NCBI GenBank assembly: GCA_040003255.1
Contig: JBDUCV010000016.1
Coordinates: 1-35,951 of the forward strand
Source: JBDUCV01 sp040003255
GTDB taxonomy: Bacteria > Actinomycetota > Actinomycetes > Mycobacteriales > Jatrophihabitantaceae
Direction: 5' to 3'
DNA length: 35,951 nucleotides
A program made the translations under genes and the position numbers. The notes under the pieces were generated by a model that was given only the letters and a program-made list of their open reading frames with translations, was not told where the DNA came from and searched no databases. This document shows, in pieces, positions 33,638 through 35,951 of the stretch (its first letter is position 1; every line of letters begins with the position of its first letter).

Positions 33638-34246
33638 ATGATCGCCGTGGCCGATCTGGGACCCGAACTGCCGCCGTGGGTCGGCCTGCGTCCCGCCGCG
33701 GGTCGTCTGCTCGTGTCGGCGCCGTTGTTGACCGGGCCGGCCTTTTTCCGCACCGTGGTCTATCTGCTCGAACATCGCGACGACGACGACACCGCCGGCG
33801 GCACGGTCGGGGTCATCCTCAACCGGCCCAGCCGCACTCCGGTCGGCCAGGTGCTGCCGGACTGGCAGGACGTGATGAGCGCGCCGTCCGTCGTGTTCAG
33901 TGGCGGGCCAGTGTTGCCCGACGGCGCGCTATGCCTGGGCCACGCGCTGAGCGAGGCGACCGGGCTGCGCTTCGTCTGCGACGGGGTGGCAACCGTGGAC
34001 CTCGACGCGGAGGTGGCGCTGATCCAGGGGGTCACCGACCAGCTACGGGTGTTCGCCGGACATTCTGGCTGGTCGCCCGGGCAGTTGGCCGACGAACTCG
34101 CCGCGGGCGCGTGGTACGTGGTCGACGGTTCGACGCGGGACGTGTTCAGCGACGACCCAGCGCCGCTGTGGCAGCGGGTGTTGCGGCGTCAACCTCCCCC
34201 GCTCAGCCTGCTGTCGACATATCCAGTCGATCCGCTGGTGAACTGA
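33638..34246 (+). CDS. yqgE: YqgE/AlgH family protein (DUF179)
   Basis: A 202-residue DUF179 protein. Landmarks are AGRLLVSAPLLTGPAFFRTV, VVYLLEHRDDD, GVILNRPSRTPV, FSGGPVLPDGALCLGHA, FAGHSGWSPGQLADELAAGAW and the C-terminal LWQRVLRRQPPPLSLLSTYP. The family is widespread and its biochemical role is not known; an early link with alginate regulation (AlgH) is not general. ATG at 33638 is used, with GTG at 33647 as an alternative. No ribosome site is clear. The gene is followed at once by a strong hairpin terminator. Confidence 0.93.
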   Translation: MIAVADLGPELPPWVGLRPAAGRLLVSAPLLTGPAFFRTVVYLLEHRDDDDTAGGTVGVILNRPSRTPVGQVLPDWQDVMSAPSVVFSGGPVLPDGALCLGHALSEATGLRFVCDGVATVDLDAEVALIQGVTDQLRVFAGHSGWSPGQLADELAAGAWYVVDGSTRDVFSDDPAPLWQRVLRRQPPPLSLLSTYPVDPLVN

Positions 34247-34284
34247 CGGTGCGCTGGCCACCAAGTCAGCTGGCCAGCGCACCG
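34247..34284. terminator. Hairpin between convergent yqgE and ino1
   Basis: CGGTGCGCTGGCCA (34247-34260) and TGGCCAGCGCACCG (34271-34284) form a perfect 14-base stem with a 10-base loop, directly after the yqgE stop and 21 bases beyond the ino1 stop. There is no T-run, which is common for terminators of GC-rich actinobacteria. It can serve both genes. Confidence 0.75.
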
Positions 34285-34305
34285 AGATCGCCGAGAGGCA
34301 GACCG

Positions 34306-35388
34306 TTAGCGGTCGACCGTGCCTGCGATGAACGCCTCGACGGCGTCGCGCGCCTCGTCGTCGAAATACTGCACCGGCGGGGACTTCATGAAGTAGCTCG
34401 AAGCCGAGAGGATCGGGCCACCGATGCCCCGGTCTAGGGCGATCTTCGCGCAGCGCAGCGCGTCGATGATTACACCCGCCGAGTTCGGCGAATCCCACAC
34501 CTCGAGCTTGTACTCCAGGTTCAGTGGCACGTCGCCGAACGCCTTGCCCTCGAGCCGGACGTAGGCCCATTTGCGGTCGTCGAGCCAGGCTACGTAATCG
34601 GACGGGCCGATGTGCACGTTGCGCTTGCCCATGTCGCGGTCGGGGATCTGCGAGGTGACGGCGTTGGTCTTGCTGATCTTCTTCGACTCGAGCCGGTCGC
34701 GCTCGAGCATGTTCATGAAGTCCATGTTGCCGCCGACGTTGAGCTGCATCGTGCGCTGCAGTTCGACGCCGCGGTCCTCGAACAGCTTGGCCAGGACCCG
34801 GTGCGTGATGGTCGCGCCGACCTGGCTCTTGATGTCGTCGCCGATGATCGGCACCCCGGCATCGGCGAACTTCTTCGCCCACTCGGGCGTACCGGCGATG
34901 AACACCGGAAGCGCGTTGACGAACGCGACGCCCGCGTCGATCGCGCACTGGGCGTAGAACCTCGCGGCGTCCTCGGAGCCGACCGGCAGGTAGCAGATCA
35001 GCACGTCGACCTTGGCCTCGCGCAGCGCCGCAACCACGTCCACGGGCTCCTCGTCGGACTCCTCGATCGTCTCGCGGTAGTACTTGCCCAGGCCGTCGAG
35101 GGTGTGACCACGCTGCACCGGGACGTCGAGCGGAGGTACGTCAGCGATCTTGATCGTGTTGTTCTCACTGGCCAGGATCGCCTCGGATAGGTCGCGGCCG
35201 ACCTTCTTGGCGTCCACGTCGAACGCGGCGACAAACTCGATGTCACGGACGTGGTACGGACCGAACTGGACGTGCATGAGCCCGGGCACCTTGTGCGCCG
35301 GGTCAGCGTCGCGGTAGTAGTGGACGCCTTGCACGAGCGAGGCGGCGCAGTTGCCGACTCCGACGATGCCGACGCGAATCTGGCCCAT
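34306..35388 (-). CDS. ino1: myo-Inositol-1-phosphate synthase
   Basis: A 360-residue enzyme that turns glucose 6-phosphate into myo-inositol 1-phosphate with NAD, feeding phosphatidylinositol, mannosides and mycothiol in actinobacteria. The NAD fold is VGIVGVGNCAASLVQG at the start. Other matches are PGLMHVQFGPYHVRDIEF, ASENNTIKIADV, GDDIKSQVGATITHRVL, LNVGGNMDFMNMLERDRLE and LNLEYKLEVWDSPNSAG. The ATG at 35388 with AAGGAGG upstream is preferred; an in-frame ATG eight codons earlier sits upstream of that ribosome site. It is 20 bases downstream of the PadR gene, which probably shares its transcript. Confidence 0.96.
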   Translation of the reverse strand: MGQIRVGIVGVGNCAASLVQGVHYYRDADPAHKVPGLMHVQFGPYHVRDIEFVAAFDVDAKKVGRDLSEAILASENNTIKIADVPPLDVPVQRGHTLDGLGKYYRETIEESDEEPVDVVAALREAKVDVLICYLPVGSEDAARFYAQCAIDAGVAFVNALPVFIAGTPEWAKKFADAGVPIIGDDIKSQVGATITHRVLAKLFEDRGVELQRTMQLNVGGNMDFMNMLERDRLESKKISKTNAVTSQIPDRDMGKRNVHIGPSDYVAWLDDRKWAYVRLEGKAFGDVPLNLEYKLEVWDSPNSAGVIIDALRCAKIALDRGIGGPILSASSYFMKSPPVQYFDDEARDAVEAFIAGTVDR

Positions 35389-35408
35389 GTGGGCTCCTCC
35401 TTGGTTAG

Positions 35409-35948
35409 TCATTTCTTCCCCGTCTGTTCGTGTTCGATCAGTTCGTTGAGCCAGCGGACCTCGCGGTCGACGGACTCCAAGCCGTGCTGCTGCAGCTCGA
35501 GGGTGTAGCGGTCTAGCCGTTCGCGAGTGCGAGCTAGCGCACTCTTCATGCCGTCGCGCCGTTCCTCGACCCGGCGCCGCCGGCCCTCGAGGATTTGCAG
35601 CCGGATGTCGGAGCGCGTCTGGGCGAAGAACGCCAGCCGAGCGCCAAATCCCTCGTCGTCGTACGCCTCGGGACCGACCGCGCCGAGCAGTTCGGCGAAA
35701 TGCTCCTTGCCATCGGCGGTGAGCCGGTAGACCCGCTTGCCCCGCCGCGACCGGGCCCCTGCGGGCGGCGGATCGAGCGGTTCCTCCTCGCTGATCCAGC
35801 CAGCCTCGGCCAGCCGCCGAAGGGTGGGATACAACGATCCGTAGGAGAACGCCCGAAAGGCCCCGAGCAGGCTAGCCAACCGCTTGCGCAGTTCATAGCC
35901 GTGCATCGGGCTCTCGTTCAGCAGCCCAAGGACGGCAATCTCCAACAC
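35409..35948 (-). CDS. PadR family transcriptional regulator (Rv0047c-like)
   Basis: A 179-residue PadR-type regulator. The winged helix-turn-helix covers about 1-85: VLGLLNESPMHGYELRKRL, FSYGSLYPTLRRLAEAGW and KRVYRLTADGKEHF. An alpha-helical C-terminal domain for dimerisation follows, with ILEGRRRRVEERRDG and REVRWLNELIEHE. It matches the M. tuberculosis gene upstream of ino1. The GTG start (35946-35948) lies three bases from the window edge, so the start, promoter and any operator could not be checked. It may control its own operon including ino1; the ligand is unknown. Confidence 0.92.
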   Translation of the reverse strand: MLEIAVLGLLNESPMHGYELRKRLASLLGAFRAFSYGSLYPTLRRLAEAGWISEEEPLDPPPAGARSRRGKRVYRLTADGKEHFAELLGAVGPEAYDDEGFGARLAFFAQTRSDIRLQILEGRRRRVEERRDGMKSALARTRERLDRYTLELQQHGLESVDREVRWLNELIEHEQTGKK

Positions 35949-35951
35949 AAC

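Overview
The window is a chromosomal replication-origin region of a GC-rich actinobacterium. The gene order dnaA-dnaN-recF-DUF721-gyrB-gyrA-DUF3566-tRNA-Ile-tRNA-Ala on one side and rpmH-rnpA-yidD-yidC-jag-rsmG-parA-parB on the other is the classical actinobacterial origin layout. Several blocks match what I remember of Mycobacterium tuberculosis: mutT4/pcnA, cwlM-trx-murJ, an MFS gene next to yqgE, and padR-ino1. It is probably not Mycobacterium itself: there is no sigM between trxB and murJ, MurJ has no C-terminal pseudokinase, and a nitroreductase and an alaA gene sit between parB and cwlM. I would place it in or near Mycobacteriales/Frankiales, as an inference only.

Layout. 1-3484: an accessory-looking flank with a decayed group II intron maturase fragment, a flippase-like membrane protein, a GT4-type glycosyltransferase and a SAM methyltransferase (probable surface-glycan genes). 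3562-3876: tRNA-Ala(TGC) and tRNA-Ile(GAT), with a 40-residue DLW-39-type gene between them. 3930-14428 (minus strand): DUF3566, gyrA, gyrB, a possible 50-residue ORF, dciA (DUF721), recF, dnaN and dnaA. The dnaN-dnaA gap carries a cluster of DnaA-box-like sites and is the best oriC candidate. 14429-14949: a two-sided control region with the dnaA promoter, paired DnaA boxes, a perfect inverted repeat, a probable rpmH promoter and a structured rpmH leader. 14950-20069 (plus strand): rpmH, rnpA, yidD, yidC, jag, rsmG, parA and parB, mostly with 4-nt stop/start overlaps. Two parS sites lie inside the 5' coding part of parA.

20054-29200: nitroreductase, alaA, then a minus-strand series mutT4 > DUF6049 > murJ > trxB > trxA > (terminator) > cwlM that runs toward the origin. 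It joins lipid II flipping, regulation of peptidoglycan synthesis and thiol redox. 29239-35948: pcnA, a GT39-type membrane glycosyltransferase, an MFS transporter, yqgE, ino1 and a PadR regulator.

Most of the window is conserved core chromosome. I found no clear novel multi-gene system. The points most worth a second look are the small ORF between dciA and gyrB, the perfect inverted repeat beside the dnaA promoter, the rpmH leader hairpins, the maturase remnant, and probable leaderless divergent promoters.
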